This document shows positions 1-8,520 of a stretch of DNA of 64,000 nt, in pieces. Within the stretch, counting starts at the first letter, position 1, and each line of letters begins with the position of its first letter. The notes beneath the pieces are model-generated. The model ran no database searches and was not told where the DNA came from. It saw only the letters and a program-made list of their open reading frames with translations. A program made the position numbers and the translations under genes. The stretch is from Halotia branconii CENA392 (GTDB taxonomy: Bacteria; Cyanobacteriota; Cyanobacteriia; Cyanobacteriales; Nostocaceae), in assembly GCF_029953635.1 (NCBI RefSeq), contig NZ_CP124543.1, positions 1,095,455-1,159,454 of the forward strand, written 5' to 3'.

Positions 1-262
1 GCGCTGGATGCGCTTTAATGTCCGACAAGCTATGCTCATCTGAATAATTTTCTGTAGCGGATCTCCAAGCTTCGACGCTCTCCCAGCGAGCAATATTGAC
101 GAATTTAAACGTGCCATCGCCAACTCCAATATTACGGTGCAGATGCGTCTCGATAAAACCAGATGTGTGGGAAAACACCTCTGCGGTTTTTTGCCAATTT
201 TTTAAGAATTCTGCTTCTCGATTTTCGGGTACGATAAAGCTATTAATTAAGGTAACAGCCAT
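1..262 (-). CDS. Antibiotic biosynthesis monooxygenase (ABM)-like protein, 3' end off window
   Basis: Minus-strand reading frame from an ATG at 262 that runs off the left edge (about 87 codons visible). The product resembles the small ferredoxin-like ABM fold proteins: it opens MAVTLINSF and carries the block GFIETHLHRNIGVGDGTF. It is clearly paralogous to the complete gene at 3440-3766, which has GFIETHLHKNAGVGDGTF and a similar WES.EAW segment. A GAGGAT ribosome-binding site lies about 7 bases before the ATG. ABM proteins are usually cofactor-free monooxygenases or heme-degrading-like dimers; the substrate cannot be told from sequence. Fold assignment is fairly sure, enzymatic role is inferred. 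Confidence 0.75.
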   Translation of the reverse strand, partial: MAVTLINSFIVPENREAEFLKNWQKTAEVFSHTSGFIETHLHRNIGVGDGTFKFVNIARWESVEAWRSATENYSDEHSLSDIKAHPA

Positions 263-337
263 AATTTTTATCCTCTTTGTGAAGTTTGTATTCAAGACAG
301 TGAAATAATTTGACACGACTTGCCCAGCGGCATCGTC

Positions 338-802
338 TTACTGAACAAAGAAAGGAAGTCTTCTAGTGACTTGCAAGACGATGGGGAAGAACATCATTAA
401 AAATCCGAGTACTCCAGATATTGCTGCACTTCTAATCGTCAATACCTTATCCTTCCAGGCTCCGTAGTAAGCCCAGACCGCGACTGGGAGAAATAGAATA
501 ACGGCAGTGAATAGCCCTGGCGAAAAAATCTGCGTCAATAGAACTGGAACAATATGGAACAGAGTGGCATTGACTAACATAAAAGCTGGAAAAGACAGTG
601 CCATCTCTGGCTTGCGCCAGCCGATAGCAGCGCAGGATACCCCTAGAATGATGACGAAAGCGTTGACTAAATAAAATTCGTTCCACTCGACAGGCAACTG
701 TAGCACCTTCCCTACCCAACCTCGCCAGTCGTACATATACTCTTCAAGCATATGGAGTCCGTAGGAAATTGTAGCTATCCACAAGATATATTCACGAGAC
801 AT
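338..802 (-). CDS. HXXEE domain membrane protein
   Basis: Protein of 154 residues starting at the ATG at 802 (MSREYILW). Near the N-terminus it has the motif HMLEE (H-x-x-E-E), which names the HXXEE family of small integral membrane proteins, followed by about four hydrophobic segments. The family has no established biochemical function; the conserved His/Glu residues in a membrane helix suggest metal binding or hydroxylase-like chemistry, but this is inference. It lies in the AraC-headed minus-strand cluster, 75 bases upstream of the ABM-like gene at the window edge. No clear Shine-Dalgarno sequence is seen. Confidence 0.7.
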   Translation of the reverse strand: MSREYILWIATISYGLHMLEEYMYDWRGWVGKVLQLPVEWNEFYLVNAFVIILGVSCAAIGWRKPEMALSFPAFMLVNATLFHIVPVLLTQIFSPGLFTAVILFLPVAVWAYYGAWKDKVLTIRSAAISGVLGFLMMFFPIVLQVTRRLPFFVQ

Positions 803-913
803 AATCAAAATGGTTACTCTGTCGATTTTTAATCAGGTTATTCAAGTCGCTTTTAAACATTCATTCGTAAGCAGTAAGCGTGCTTGAGCCAGACATTGGG
901 TGATACGTCTTAA

Positions 914-1018
914 TTACTTGATGTTTGTTGGAATAATAGGCAGCATTGGTATTTGAACTTCTCGCCGAGTCAGTGGGTAGAAGCGATTCGTTGTCTCGTC
1001 GATTAGAGTAGCAGTCAT
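914..1018 (-). pseudogene. Decayed 5' remnant of an ABM-like gene
   Basis: A 34-codon frame opens MTATLI, close to MAVTLI of the ABM gene at 262, and then diverges and stops. The leader is more telling: the bases before the ATG (AAACTTTACAGAGAGAATAT) match those before the 262 start (AAACTTCACAAAGAGGATAA) at most positions, including the ribosome-binding site. I read this as a third copy of the ABM leader and start whose body was lost by deletion. It could instead be an unrelated short peptide gene. Confidence 0.45.
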
Positions 1019-1068
1019 AATTTATATTCTCTCTGTAAAGTTTGCCTTTAAAAAGATCTAATCGATCT

Positions 1069-1836
1069 TTAAAACATTCCGCCGTCAGCAGCCAGGGTAC
1101 TGCCAGTGATATAAGAAGCATCATCGGAGACTAGAAATGCCACTACTGCGGCGATTTCTTTTGGCTGAGCCAAACGTTGCAGTGATGCCGTGGTTTTAAG
1201 CACAGTATTAGGTGGTAAATCTCTAAGGGCTGGATGAGTGTAAAACTTGGCATTCTCTTCCGCCATATCCGTTGCCGTACCGCCAGGTGCGATCGCATTG
1301 ATGGTAATTCCCCGCTCTCCCAATTCAGGAGCTAGATTAAGCACCATTGCCGAAACGGCAGCCTTGCTAGCAGCATAGAGAGTATGATAAAAAACAGGAA
1401 TTTTAGCACTGACAGAAGAAGTCAACACGATATGTCCACCAGAAGAGAGATGACGAGCAGCAGCCTGGGTGACAAACAATTGACCGGCAACATTCACGCT
1501 GAACACCCGCTCGAAATCTTGGGGAGCGATCTCCTCTAGCTTTCCAAAATGCTCAACTCCGGCATTACTGACCAGAATATCGAGTTGACCGTATTGCTCA
1601 ACTGCTTTTTCGACTAACTGCTGAATTTGGTCAACCTGACTTATATCTGCCTGGATTGCTGTAGCTTCGCCGCCCTGCTGCTGGATTTGGTTGACAACTT
1701 CCTCAGCCTTCTCAGGGCTACGATTGTAATTGATGACCACTCTAGCACCTTCCTGAGCTAACTTCATAGCAATCTCTTTGCCGATTCCCCGACTCGATCC
1801 GGTAACAATGGCGACTTTTTTTGCTAGCTTTTTCAT
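1069..1836 (-). CDS. Short-chain dehydrogenase/reductase (FabG-like SDR)
   Basis: 255-residue classical SDR. The N-terminal Rossmann dinucleotide motif TGSSRGIG is at residues 12-19, the NAG motif (SNAGVEHFG) follows strand 4, and the catalytic Ser/Tyr/Lys appear as TSSVSAK...YAASK. The C-terminus SDDASYITGSTLAADGGMF is typical of 3-oxoacyl-ACP reductase-like enzymes. An AAGGAG site 7 bases before the ATG supports the start. Cofactor is probably NADP(H) from the SR pair in the glycine loop. Its place among ABM and hydrolase genes under an AraC regulator, away from fatty-acid genes, suggests a specialised redox role rather than housekeeping FabG. Confidence 0.88.
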   Translation of the reverse strand: MKKLAKKVAIVTGSSRGIGKEIAMKLAQEGARVVINYNRSPEKAEEVVNQIQQQGGEATAIQADISQVDQIQQLVEKAVEQYGQLDILVSNAGVEHFGKLEEIAPQDFERVFSVNVAGQLFVTQAAARHLSSGGHIVLTSSVSAKIPVFYHTLYAASKAAVSAMVLNLAPELGERGITINAIAPGGTATDMAEENAKFYTHPALRDLPPNTVLKTTASLQRLAQPKEIAAVVAFLVSDDASYITGSTLAADGGMF

Positions 1837-1986
1837 TGATAACTCCTTTGTTCATTTGAATGTGTTGAACTGAAATTATCAGCCCTGAGTTTATAAAACT
1901 TGAGTGAGTAATACCATTGATCGGTGGAAAGCTATCGATCGTCTTCTGCCATCTTGAATCTCCTGGCTAAAGGTTGACCATTGCAA

Positions 1987-3291
1987 CTAGCTGCCAAAGA
2001 TCAGCTTCTTCCTAGTCTGCGTGATGCCATAGGTATATTCACGCTGGTTTCCCCACGGTTCGACGTGAACCATGCCAGTTGCATCCACCTCGGTGTACAT
2101 AGACTGAGCCTCAATACCTCGCACGCGATCGCTCAACCAGTCCGCCACCATCGTGTACGCTTCCGGTCCTAGCTGTCCGGCACGGCTGGCGTGTATACCG
2201 TGGTCTTCGCCTTCATAGAAGATCAAAGATTTAGCACCCGTCAGGCTGTTGAGAAAGTCGAAGGTATAGTGGGCATCGCTCAACTGGTCGTCCTCACCCG
2301 CCGCGACCAGGAATGGACACTTGATCTGCGGAGCCAGCTTGAACACGTCGAGTTTCTGAGCGATCCGGTCAAGTTCCGCTTCGTCTGTTGCGCCAGTCAT
2401 GTACATGAACCGCAGTTTGAACGTTGGGCTTGCCGTTTCAAACTGCGAGAAGCCGCCGGCTTCAAAGCAGGTCATGGCGACGCCGCAGGCGAGAAAACGC
2501 GGTTCAGCCGCCGCCAGCGTGGTCGCCCAGTAGGAGCCGAAGCTAAGACCATGCACAACGATCCGACTGGGATCGATCTCTGGACGAGCAGCCGCCAAGT
2601 CGAACGCCGATGAACCCAATTTGCCGTAGGTGTCCGGGTCGTACCAGACTTCCCGAATCAGCGCCTCGCCCTGCCCCGGACCATCGATCGCCAGAACCGC
2701 AAAGCCTCGCTGCAACCACTTGTCCCCATCCATCGCCACCGACAGCTCTTTCCAGCCGTCCATACCGGAGACGATCGCAACACAGGGAACGTGATCGCCC
2801 TGCTTGTATGTTGGTGGCAGGGAGAGTATTGCTGGCACCGATCGATCCTCAAACGGCACGTCGATCTGCTCAATGTGCCGACCCGCAAGCTGGATGAACT
2901 TGGCATAGCAATCCGTCTTCTTTTGATTCAGATCGAGATTCAGAGGTGTGTTTGCCTCGATCGACCACTGCGCTCCGCCATAGAGAATGCTAGCTGTAAA
3001 AAAGTTCTCACGGGCTGTAGAATCATGTCCCTGCTTTAGTTCGGCTTCGGCGCGCAGCTCGCGGCGTCGCGCTGCGAGCATGAACTCACGTGTCATGTCG
3101 TTGTAAGTCTTGATTCGCTGGCGCAGTCCGATGAAGTCACCCTGCGAATCGTGTCCGCAAGCACTGGACATATAGCCCAGACGACCCTGATCCCAATCGG
3201 GTCCCAACAAGCTGATGATTGCATCTAATAGCCAGCGTTGTTCACAGAGCCGTTTCGCGCGGCGGGTAATATTGAGAGGCATTGTAGGCAT
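1987..3291 (-). CDS. Alpha/beta hydrolase, FrsA/DUF1100-like
   Basis: 434-residue alpha/beta hydrolase. An N-terminal helical region of about 150 residues precedes the catalytic fold; the nucleophile elbow GLSFG lies near residue 249, an acid GEDD follows, and the catalytic His is in DHGIH near residue 365. This layout resembles FrsA-type and pseudooxynicotine-hydrolase-type C-C or ester hydrolases. I start at the ATG at 3291 because AAAGGAGC sits 8 bases before it; the ATG at 3309 overlaps that ribosome-binding site. The gene is visibly richer in G+C than its neighbours, suggesting acquisition by transfer. Substrate unknown. Confidence 0.82.
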   Translation of the reverse strand: MPTMPLNITRRAKRLCEQRWLLDAIISLLGPDWDQGRLGYMSSACGHDSQGDFIGLRQRIKTYNDMTREFMLAARRRELRAEAELKQGHDSTARENFFTASILYGGAQWSIEANTPLNLDLNQKKTDCYAKFIQLAGRHIEQIDVPFEDRSVPAILSLPPTYKQGDHVPCVAIVSGMDGWKELSVAMDGDKWLQRGFAVLAIDGPGQGEALIREVWYDPDTYGKLGSSAFDLAAARPEIDPSRIVVHGLSFGSYWATTLAAAEPRFLACGVAMTCFEAGGFSQFETASPTFKLRFMYMTGATDEAELDRIAQKLDVFKLAPQIKCPFLVAAGEDDQLSDAHYTFDFLNSLTGAKSLIFYEGEDHGIHASRAGQLGPEAYTMVADWLSDRVRGIEAQSMYTEVDATGMVHVEPWGNQREYTYGITQTRKKLIFGS

Positions 3292-3439
3292 GAGGAAAGC
3301 TCCTTTCATCGAGGGTTTTCAAGGCGTAGAGCCTTCGGCGGTCTCCTTCATGGACTGCGAACACATTTGCGGCGAACTTGTAATCGCTGTAAATAGGTTT
3401 TTAAGACTCAGGGTATAGATTCAGCAGAATTAGCGGTTG

Positions 3440-3766
3440 CTATAGAGGGATTCGCCAATTCACTTCGCGTATACTCTTAGAAGCGATAACTTCTTGAAAG
3501 ATGCCAGGATGGTGCTCGACACCAGGAATGGTTTCTTCACCTGGTTTGTAGCTGCCGTGGGTCGCATTCCAGGCATCTGCACTTTCCCAAAGTGCAATGT
3601 TGATATATTGGAAGGTTCCATCGCCGACACCTGCGTTTTTGTGCAAGTGAGTTTCAATAAAACCGGGTGCGCTAGAGAAGACTCGCGTAGTCTCATTCCA
3701 AGCTCTCAAGAATTCTTCTTCTTTGTCTGGGGGAACGACAAAGGGATTAATTAGAGCTACTGGCAT
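3440..3766 (-). CDS. Antibiotic biosynthesis monooxygenase (ABM) family protein
   Basis: Complete 108-residue ABM-fold protein (MPVALINPFVVPPDKEEEF start). The GFIETHLHKNAGVGDGTF segment and a following WESADAW are shared with the partial paralog at the left edge of the window. GAGGAGC just before the ATG is a good ribosome-binding site. It is the first enzyme-like gene downstream of the AraC regulator on the same strand. Small ABM proteins act as dimeric monooxygenases on quinone- or polyketide-like substrates, or merely share the fold; no substrate can be assigned. Confidence 0.82.
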   Translation of the reverse strand: MPVALINPFVVPPDKEEEFLRAWNETTRVFSSAPGFIETHLHKNAGVGDGTFQYINIALWESADAWNATHGSYKPGEETIPGVEHHPGIFQEVIASKSIREVNWRIPL

Positions 3767-3877
3767 GTTTTAGCTCCTCGTTGAATGTGCATTAATTACA
3801 TAACTTCTATAGCTTATGGTCGGCTATGGTGAGTTGGCTTGGATAAACTTGCTTTTGTATCGGTACGTTCTTGCGAT

Positions 3878-4786
3878 TTAGCGAAACTGGCTAGGAGTCA
3901 CCCCCAACTGACGCTTAAAGTGGCGGGCAAGATGGCTTTGATCGGTAAATCCAGCTTGCGCTGCAATCTCGGCAATCGACAGCTTTGTTGTCGTCAGCAG
4001 CCGTTTGGTTTGTTGAATACGGTGAGCGATCAAATACTGGTGCGGACTCAGCCCTGTGGATTGTTTGAACAAGCGGCTAAAGTAATAGGGACTCATTTGA
4101 ACTTGCTGAGCCATTTCAAGTAGGCTGAGATTTTGGTCAGCGTATTCGTGAATGTACTCTAGCACCGTACCCAGGTGAGCCTTTGATAGACCGTCAGATG
4201 ATAGCTTGGCGGTGCGCGTGTCAGCGTTTGTTTTTTGAGTTGAGTAACGCTGCAACAAGTGAACGCAAATCGCTGTCACCATCGATTCTAAGTAGAGACG
4301 ATTCCATATTTCTTCTGAAGACTCAATCTGTGCTTTTAGCGCGATCGCCATTTGATGAATCAGCGGATCTTTCAGCTGAAACTGGGGTATTAATTCGAGT
4401 CCTTTAGTGTCTACTATTTCAGCAGAGGTCTGAACAAAAAATGTAGGTTCAATATATAGAGCTACCAGTTCGCTAGGCTCTTGTATCCTGATGGATGATA
4501 CTGGTGTTGCTGCTGGTGTAAGACAGATATCACCCGCACCAAAGCTACCACGCTGAAGACAACCATTAAGCTTTAGCTCTTTGACAGCAGGATCGTGGTT
4601 AAGATGAACTGTCATAAAATGCTGTGTAGAGAAGTGCTTAGGCGTTTCAGCACAAGCAGACAACCGACAATACACCACCTGCATCATAGGCAAAAACACT
4701 TTCTTTTGAGAAAATCCCTCATCTGAACTTGTCAATGTATTTGACATTTCACGAGCATTCATCTGTAGGGATTTGCGTTTAGCCAT
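3878..4786 (-). CDS. AraC family transcriptional regulator
   Basis: 302-residue regulator. The last 95 residues form the double helix-turn-helix of AraC/XylS proteins (LSLLEMAQQVQMSPYYFSRL in HTH1; LSIAEIAAQAGF then SHLARHFK in HTH2, ending GVTPSQFR). The N-terminal 190 residues are a divergent ligand/dimerisation domain without a recognised signature. It heads a run of minus-strand enzyme genes (ABM, hydrolase, SDR, HXXEE, ABM) and probably controls them. No strong ribosome-binding site is visible; the ATG at residue 9 is a possible alternative start. Confidence 0.88.
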   Translation of the reverse strand: MAKRKSLQMNAREMSNTLTSSDEGFSQKKVFLPMMQVVYCRLSACAETPKHFSTQHFMTVHLNHDPAVKELKLNGCLQRGSFGAGDICLTPAATPVSSIRIQEPSELVALYIEPTFFVQTSAEIVDTKGLELIPQFQLKDPLIHQMAIALKAQIESSEEIWNRLYLESMVTAICVHLLQRYSTQKTNADTRTAKLSSDGLSKAHLGTVLEYIHEYADQNLSLLEMAQQVQMSPYYFSRLFKQSTGLSPHQYLIAHRIQQTKRLLTTTKLSIAEIAAQAGFTDQSHLARHFKRQLGVTPSQFR

Positions 4787-5004
4787 GACGCTTTATAGTT
4801 GCAATTGTATATTCATGACAAATATTACCACTAAAGAAATTTTCGAGCAGGGAAAAGTTTCGTCATGAATACAAATTTATAACTTAAAGATCACTCTGTT
4901 TTTCTTTTTCTATTCCTCAAGGAACAGATTTAAGGAGTGCAACGCGAAAAAGTTGAGTCAAGCAGGATAAACCAGGAGGTAGAAAATACTGGTACTTATA
5001 CTAG

Positions 5005-5106
5005 TTAAGAAGTACTATTATTTTGCTGCTGAAGTTCTGGATGGGTGCGCTTATATTTCATGTACATCAATTGCCGTAAAGGTTTGAAGTTTCGCACCAA
5101 GAACAT
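5005..5106 (-). CDS. Small basic ORF, 33 residues, unknown
   Basis: A short minus-strand frame from ATG 5106 to TAA 5005 encodes a basic peptide (MFLVRNFKPLRQLMYMKYKR, then a Gln/Asn-rich tail). An AAAGGAAATTGAG purine run lies about 7 bases before the ATG. The composition looks more coding-like than the surrounding spacer, but the length is marginal. I do not recognise it. It may be a small protein or the tail of a decayed gene. Confidence 0.35.
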   Translation of the reverse strand: MFLVRNFKPLRQLMYMKYKRTHPELQQQNNSTS

Positions 5107-5179
5107 ACTTTTCTCAATTTCCTTTCAGAAGTTGAAAACCGTAAATTATAACTCTACGTCTCTAAAAAATTAAGCTTCA

Positions 5180-5210
5180 TACCCCTTACTTATGTACTAA
5201 GTAGGGGGTA
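5180..5210 (-). terminator. Hairpin downstream of the M48 peptidase gene
   Basis: TACCCCTTACTTA and TAAGTAGGGGGTA form a 13-bp stem (one G-T wobble) with a 5-base loop, 20 bases past the stop codon of the minus-strand peptidase gene. In that orientation a T-run (ATTTTTTAG) follows after a short gap, so it is probably a transcription terminator or 3' stabiliser. Confidence 0.6.
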
Positions 5211-5229
5211 TTGCTTTCTTCAGATTCAT

Positions 5230-6120
5230 TTATCGTGAGACAAATCTGGAGTTTATTCGCAAAGATACTCCATCTTCTGATATATCTAATTTTAGTGATT
5301 GAGGATTATTTTTTAATCGCTCATTGCCTTCTATCCACAAAGAAAACCACAAATATTTATTCATCACTTGTTTAAGTGCATTAATTCGTTGTTGTGTTGG
5401 TGGATGACTACTATTTTCTGTATAGTCAGAAGGTAAACGCAAAAACAGATTCAAGACTCGCAGACCTGCATCTATCTCATAGCCAGCCTTAACCATATAG
5501 GTGTAACCGATTTCGTCTGCTTGAAATTCATGCTGGCGACTTAATGCTTGCATGGTGCGCTCAAATTCTTGTTTTTTCTGAATAATAATTCGTTGTTTGA
5601 TTACATCTTTAGTAGCGGGTGATAGGGGAGTGTTCGATTTTCTCCATTCCTGTACAATCTCTGACTTTGCTTCTTTGAGTAATTTCTCTTTTAAATTAGT
5701 TTCTGCTTCTTCTTGCTGTGCAAAATGGCGTTGAGTATGGTGAGCTAATTCATGACTGATAATAAAAGCTAAAGCTGCATCATCACCATGTATTTGGTCT
5801 AACAAGCCTTTGTAAATTACAATTTTGTTTAACTCATCTGCGTATGCATTGGGATCATATTCATCACTAATTTGAAAGCGCCAGGGATAGTCATCAAGTC
5901 CATTAGCACGAATTACTCTTTCTGCTACGCTGTAAACCCATTGCAGATTATTATTTTTCGGTTGTACTAGTGGAGTGGAAGTTGATAAATTTGTAGTAGT
6001 TGAAAGTGATGAAAATGTAGTTAGTGCTTGTGTGACTCCTGGTGTGTTAAGGTTTAGTAAAACACTGCTGCTAACACCTAATGTAGTGATAACAAATTTG
6101 CGAATGTGTGAGGATGTCAT
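5230..6120 (-). CDS. M48 family metalloprotease
   Basis: 296-residue zinc metallopeptidase. The HEXXH motif is HELAH at residues 123-127, and the third ligand region is QADEIGY further on. The N-terminus has a hydrophobic stretch (residues 8-32) that looks like a signal peptide, so the enzyme is probably periplasmic or membrane-attached, like BepA/LoiP-type envelope proteases. The middle has a charged helical insertion (residues 135-185) between HEXXH and the glutamate ligand, a common feature of this family. Monocistronic, followed by a hairpin. Confidence 0.88.
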   Translation of the reverse strand: MTSSHIRKFVITTLGVSSSVLLNLNTPGVTQALTTFSSLSTTTNLSTSTPLVQPKNNNLQWVYSVAERVIRANGLDDYPWRFQISDEYDPNAYADELNKIVIYKGLLDQIHGDDAALAFIISHELAHHTQRHFAQQEEAETNLKEKLLKEAKSEIVQEWRKSNTPLSPATKDVIKQRIIIQKKQEFERTMQALSRQHEFQADEIGYTYMVKAGYEIDAGLRVLNLFLRLPSDYTENSSHPPTQQRINALKQVMNKYLWFSLWIEGNERLKNNPQSLKLDISEDGVSLRINSRFVSR

Positions 6121-6308
6121 AATCGTAAACCTCTATTTGTTTTGTTTGAATGCATTTGACTGATGTGATTTCGGCAGAACTAAAAATATTAGGAGGTAGA
6201 GCAGACAAGTCTTTGGAGGAAATATCAATGGGGGAGTTTTGTGGAAGATAAAGAGATCCCTTCGCGTAACTTTCAGCATGTATGCTACTCAAACCCCAAA
6301 TCACTGTT

Positions 6309-7199
6309 TTAAAATATTGCCTGCTGCCGCTGAGTTATGCACATAGCAATGCCTTTTTCGTAATAAGCCGCTTCGTTAATAAAAACTGGATAGACTGTTG
6401 ATGCTCCTTCGTAAGCAATGGCTTCCCCATCAAATGTTAAAAACATCGGTGCGCCTGGAGTAAGTGACTTATAGTCTTGAAAATGAAGTTGTGGATGAAT
6501 CATTGCTTGAATCTCACCCGATTCATTTCTGGGATAGTCAATCGTTCCATGATGCTGATAAAAGGTGAGTTTGCTATCAAAGGATAAAATTTCTGCCTGA
6601 TTATATTGCTCTAAGTAATTCAAAGCAGTGTCAATCAAAGCTTCAGTTTGCCTAAATAGATCTGCTTGCAACAGTCCTTGAGCTACTGCTCCCACCTCAA
6701 TAGTGCAGCCAAATTTACAAATTGATGGTAAAGAGTATTCTTGCTCTGACTGAGGTAGGACATAAACGTTTACCAAGGGGTTTATACTTTGCAGATAAGC
6801 AGCCAGTCGCAGATTGAAAGGATGCTCGTCAGTAATAACGGTTAACCCCATATTTGCAGTCGTAGTATGGATATCTAAAATTGCGTCCACAGGAGTTTTG
6901 CCATTTGCACCGAAGAAATAATTGATTTCCTTAGCTCGGATATCTTCATAACTAGAAAGGGTCAAATCTTGCAGTTCGACTTGTTGGAAGCAACGATTGA
7001 GGTCTTTATCGATGTATCTACGTACTGCTAAAAAGGCTTTGGGGTTTGCTAACAACGTTATTGTTTCAAAGCTGGCTCGATGTACTAGATGAGGATGCTG
7101 TTCAAATTTTTTGATGAGATAAGCACCAGTAAACTCGTTTCCATGAGTTCCCCCAACAATCATAACTCGTTGAATTAAAGGTATTCTATTTGTATTCAA
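6309..7199 (-). CDS. Aspartoacylase (AspA/AstE family)
   Basis: 296-residue zinc carboxypeptidase-like aspartoacylase. The metal and catalytic motifs are visible: GGTHGNE (H19 and E22 as zinc ligands), DKDLNRCF (substrate-binding Arg), DIHTTTANMG (third zinc ligand) and TIEVGAV (catalytic Glu). It would hydrolyse N-acetyl-aspartate or another N-acyl-amino acid. The start is probably the TTG at 7199, preceded by AGGAG at the right spacing; the first in-frame ATG (residue 13) would cut into the first strand. The 5' end and leader are duplicated directly upstream. Confidence 0.85.
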   Translation of the reverse strand: MNTNRIPLIQRVMIVGGTHGNEFTGAYLIKKFEQHPHLVHRASFETITLLANPKAFLAVRRYIDKDLNRCFQQVELQDLTLSSYEDIRAKEINYFFGANGKTPVDAILDIHTTTANMGLTVITDEHPFNLRLAAYLQSINPLVNVYVLPQSEQEYSLPSICKFGCTIEVGAVAQGLLQADLFRQTEALIDTALNYLEQYNQAEILSFDSKLTFYQHHGTIDYPRNESGEIQAMIHPQLHFQDYKSLTPGAPMFLTFDGEAIAYEGASTVYPVFINEAAYYEKGIAMCITQRQQAIF

Positions 7200-7562
7200 T
7201 TTCTTGTCTCCTAGTAGTTAACGCCACGAATATAAGGATGTCACAGACTAATCGATAAATCTAGACATGGCTTAATACCTAAATAGATAAAAAATTAATC
7301 TCAAATAAATGAAAAACTGTAGTAAATTTAATCACGCCTTATAAGCACCAGTAAACTCGTTTTCATGAGTTCCCCCAACAATCATAACTCGTTGAATTAA
7401 AGGTATTCTATTTGTATTCAAATTCTTGTCTCCTAGTAGTTAACGCCAGCCACAAACATAAGGATGTCATAGCCTAGCCAATAAATTTAGACATAGTATT
7501 ATGCCTAAATAGATAAAAAATTAATCTCAAATAAATGAAAAATTGTAGTAAGTTTAATCATG
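7119..7562. repeat. Tandem duplication of the aspartoacylase 5' end and leader
   Basis: Two direct copies, about 7119-7336 and 7341-7562, differ by scattered substitutions and a 4-base insertion (CGCCACGAAT against CGCCAGCCACAAA). Copy 1 holds the first codons and leader of the aspartoacylase gene; copy 2 is an orphan duplicate of the same start region, so its start codon leads nowhere. The duplication also doubles the upstream regulatory DNA between this gene and the divergent LysR regulator. Confidence 0.9.
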
Positions 7563-7592
7563 TCTATCTATTCATAAGGAATCAGGTTTAAC

Positions 7593-8501
7593 ATGAATCT
7601 AAATATAGAACGTCTAAGACGTTTTGTTGTTGTTGCTGAACAAGAAGAGATTAATATCAGCCGTTGTGCAAAAAAACTCCATATTACTCAGCCGGTTCTT
7701 ACTAGACAAATTCAAGAACTAGAAAAAGAACTAAACGGACAACTGTTTTTCCGAACTCCTAGCTGGAAACTAACACCTTATGGCGAAGTAGTTTTCAAAG
7801 AAGCACAACACCTTCTTAGACAAGTCGAGAAATTTAAGACATTACCTCAACAAGAAGATAAAGGCGAGATTGGAAAATTAACTGTTGGCATTAATACTTC
7901 GATATCTAATGGCTTATTGCCAGATATCATCCGTGTTTTTCGCTCCAAGTTCCCAAATGTGGCTTTAGCATTTGAAGAACTTTTGTTTGAAGAAAGCTGG
8001 CGCAGACTTAAAGACAATACAATAGACTTAAATTTCGAGAATTTTTACAATTTGGCAGATGTAGACAAATCCCATTTTCTTACATATAAATTATTGAATC
8101 CAGAACCACTGGTAATGGTACTACCAACAAACCATCCCCTAGCCAATCAATCACAAGTTCAACTCTCAGATATAAAAGAAGAAAATTTCATAATTCCTTG
8201 TCACAAAAGAGCGCCAGGATTACACAAACTGATTAAGGAGGCTTGTTTACAAGTAAAATTTCCCCCGAAAGTGTTACAGGAAGCCGCATGGATGACAACA
8301 ATTATCAGTTTGGTTGCAGGTGAAATAGGGGTGGCATTGCTGCCTGCCAATGTAAGGAATCTTCAGCGAACAGGTGTTGTTTATCAAAACATCTCAGGTA
8401 ATTTACCTATGTTTCAAACAGCGATTGTTTGGCGAAAAGATAATCAATCGAAAATCTTGTCTAATTTTCTCAAAGTAGTCACAGAAGTTTCGTGCAAGTA
8501 G
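7593..8501 (+). CDS. LysR family transcriptional regulator
   Basis: 302-residue LTTR. The N-terminal winged helix-turn-helix (INISRCAKKLHITQPVLTRQ, residues 20-39, followed by QELEKELNGQLFFR) and a linker helix lead into a two-lobed periplasmic-binding-protein-like effector domain from residue 90. It is divergent from the aspartoacylase gene, the usual LysR arrangement with its target, and the duplicated spacer lies between them. Control of the aspartoacylase and perhaps of the amino-acid transporter that follows convergently is inferred from position. Confidence 0.9.
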   Translation: MNLNIERLRRFVVVAEQEEINISRCAKKLHITQPVLTRQIQELEKELNGQLFFRTPSWKLTPYGEVVFKEAQHLLRQVEKFKTLPQQEDKGEIGKLTVGINTSISNGLLPDIIRVFRSKFPNVALAFEELLFEESWRRLKDNTIDLNFENFYNLADVDKSHFLTYKLLNPEPLVMVLPTNHPLANQSQVQLSDIKEENFIIPCHKRAPGLHKLIKEACLQVKFPPKVLQEAAWMTTIISLVAGEIGVALLPANVRNLQRTGVVYQNISGNLPMFQTAIVWRKDNQSKILSNFLKVVTEVSCK

Positions 8502-8520
8502 CGAGATATTCTAACTATGT

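Noticed and set aside
861..1124. 87-codon minus-strand ORF covering the SDR end
   Set aside because: Out-of-frame shadow of the SDR gene; the real signal there is the ABM leader remnant.
6071..6304. 77-codon minus-strand ORF between the aspartoacylase and M48 genes
   Set aside because: Overlaps the M48 start by 50 bases in another frame, with no ribosome-binding site or family resemblance.
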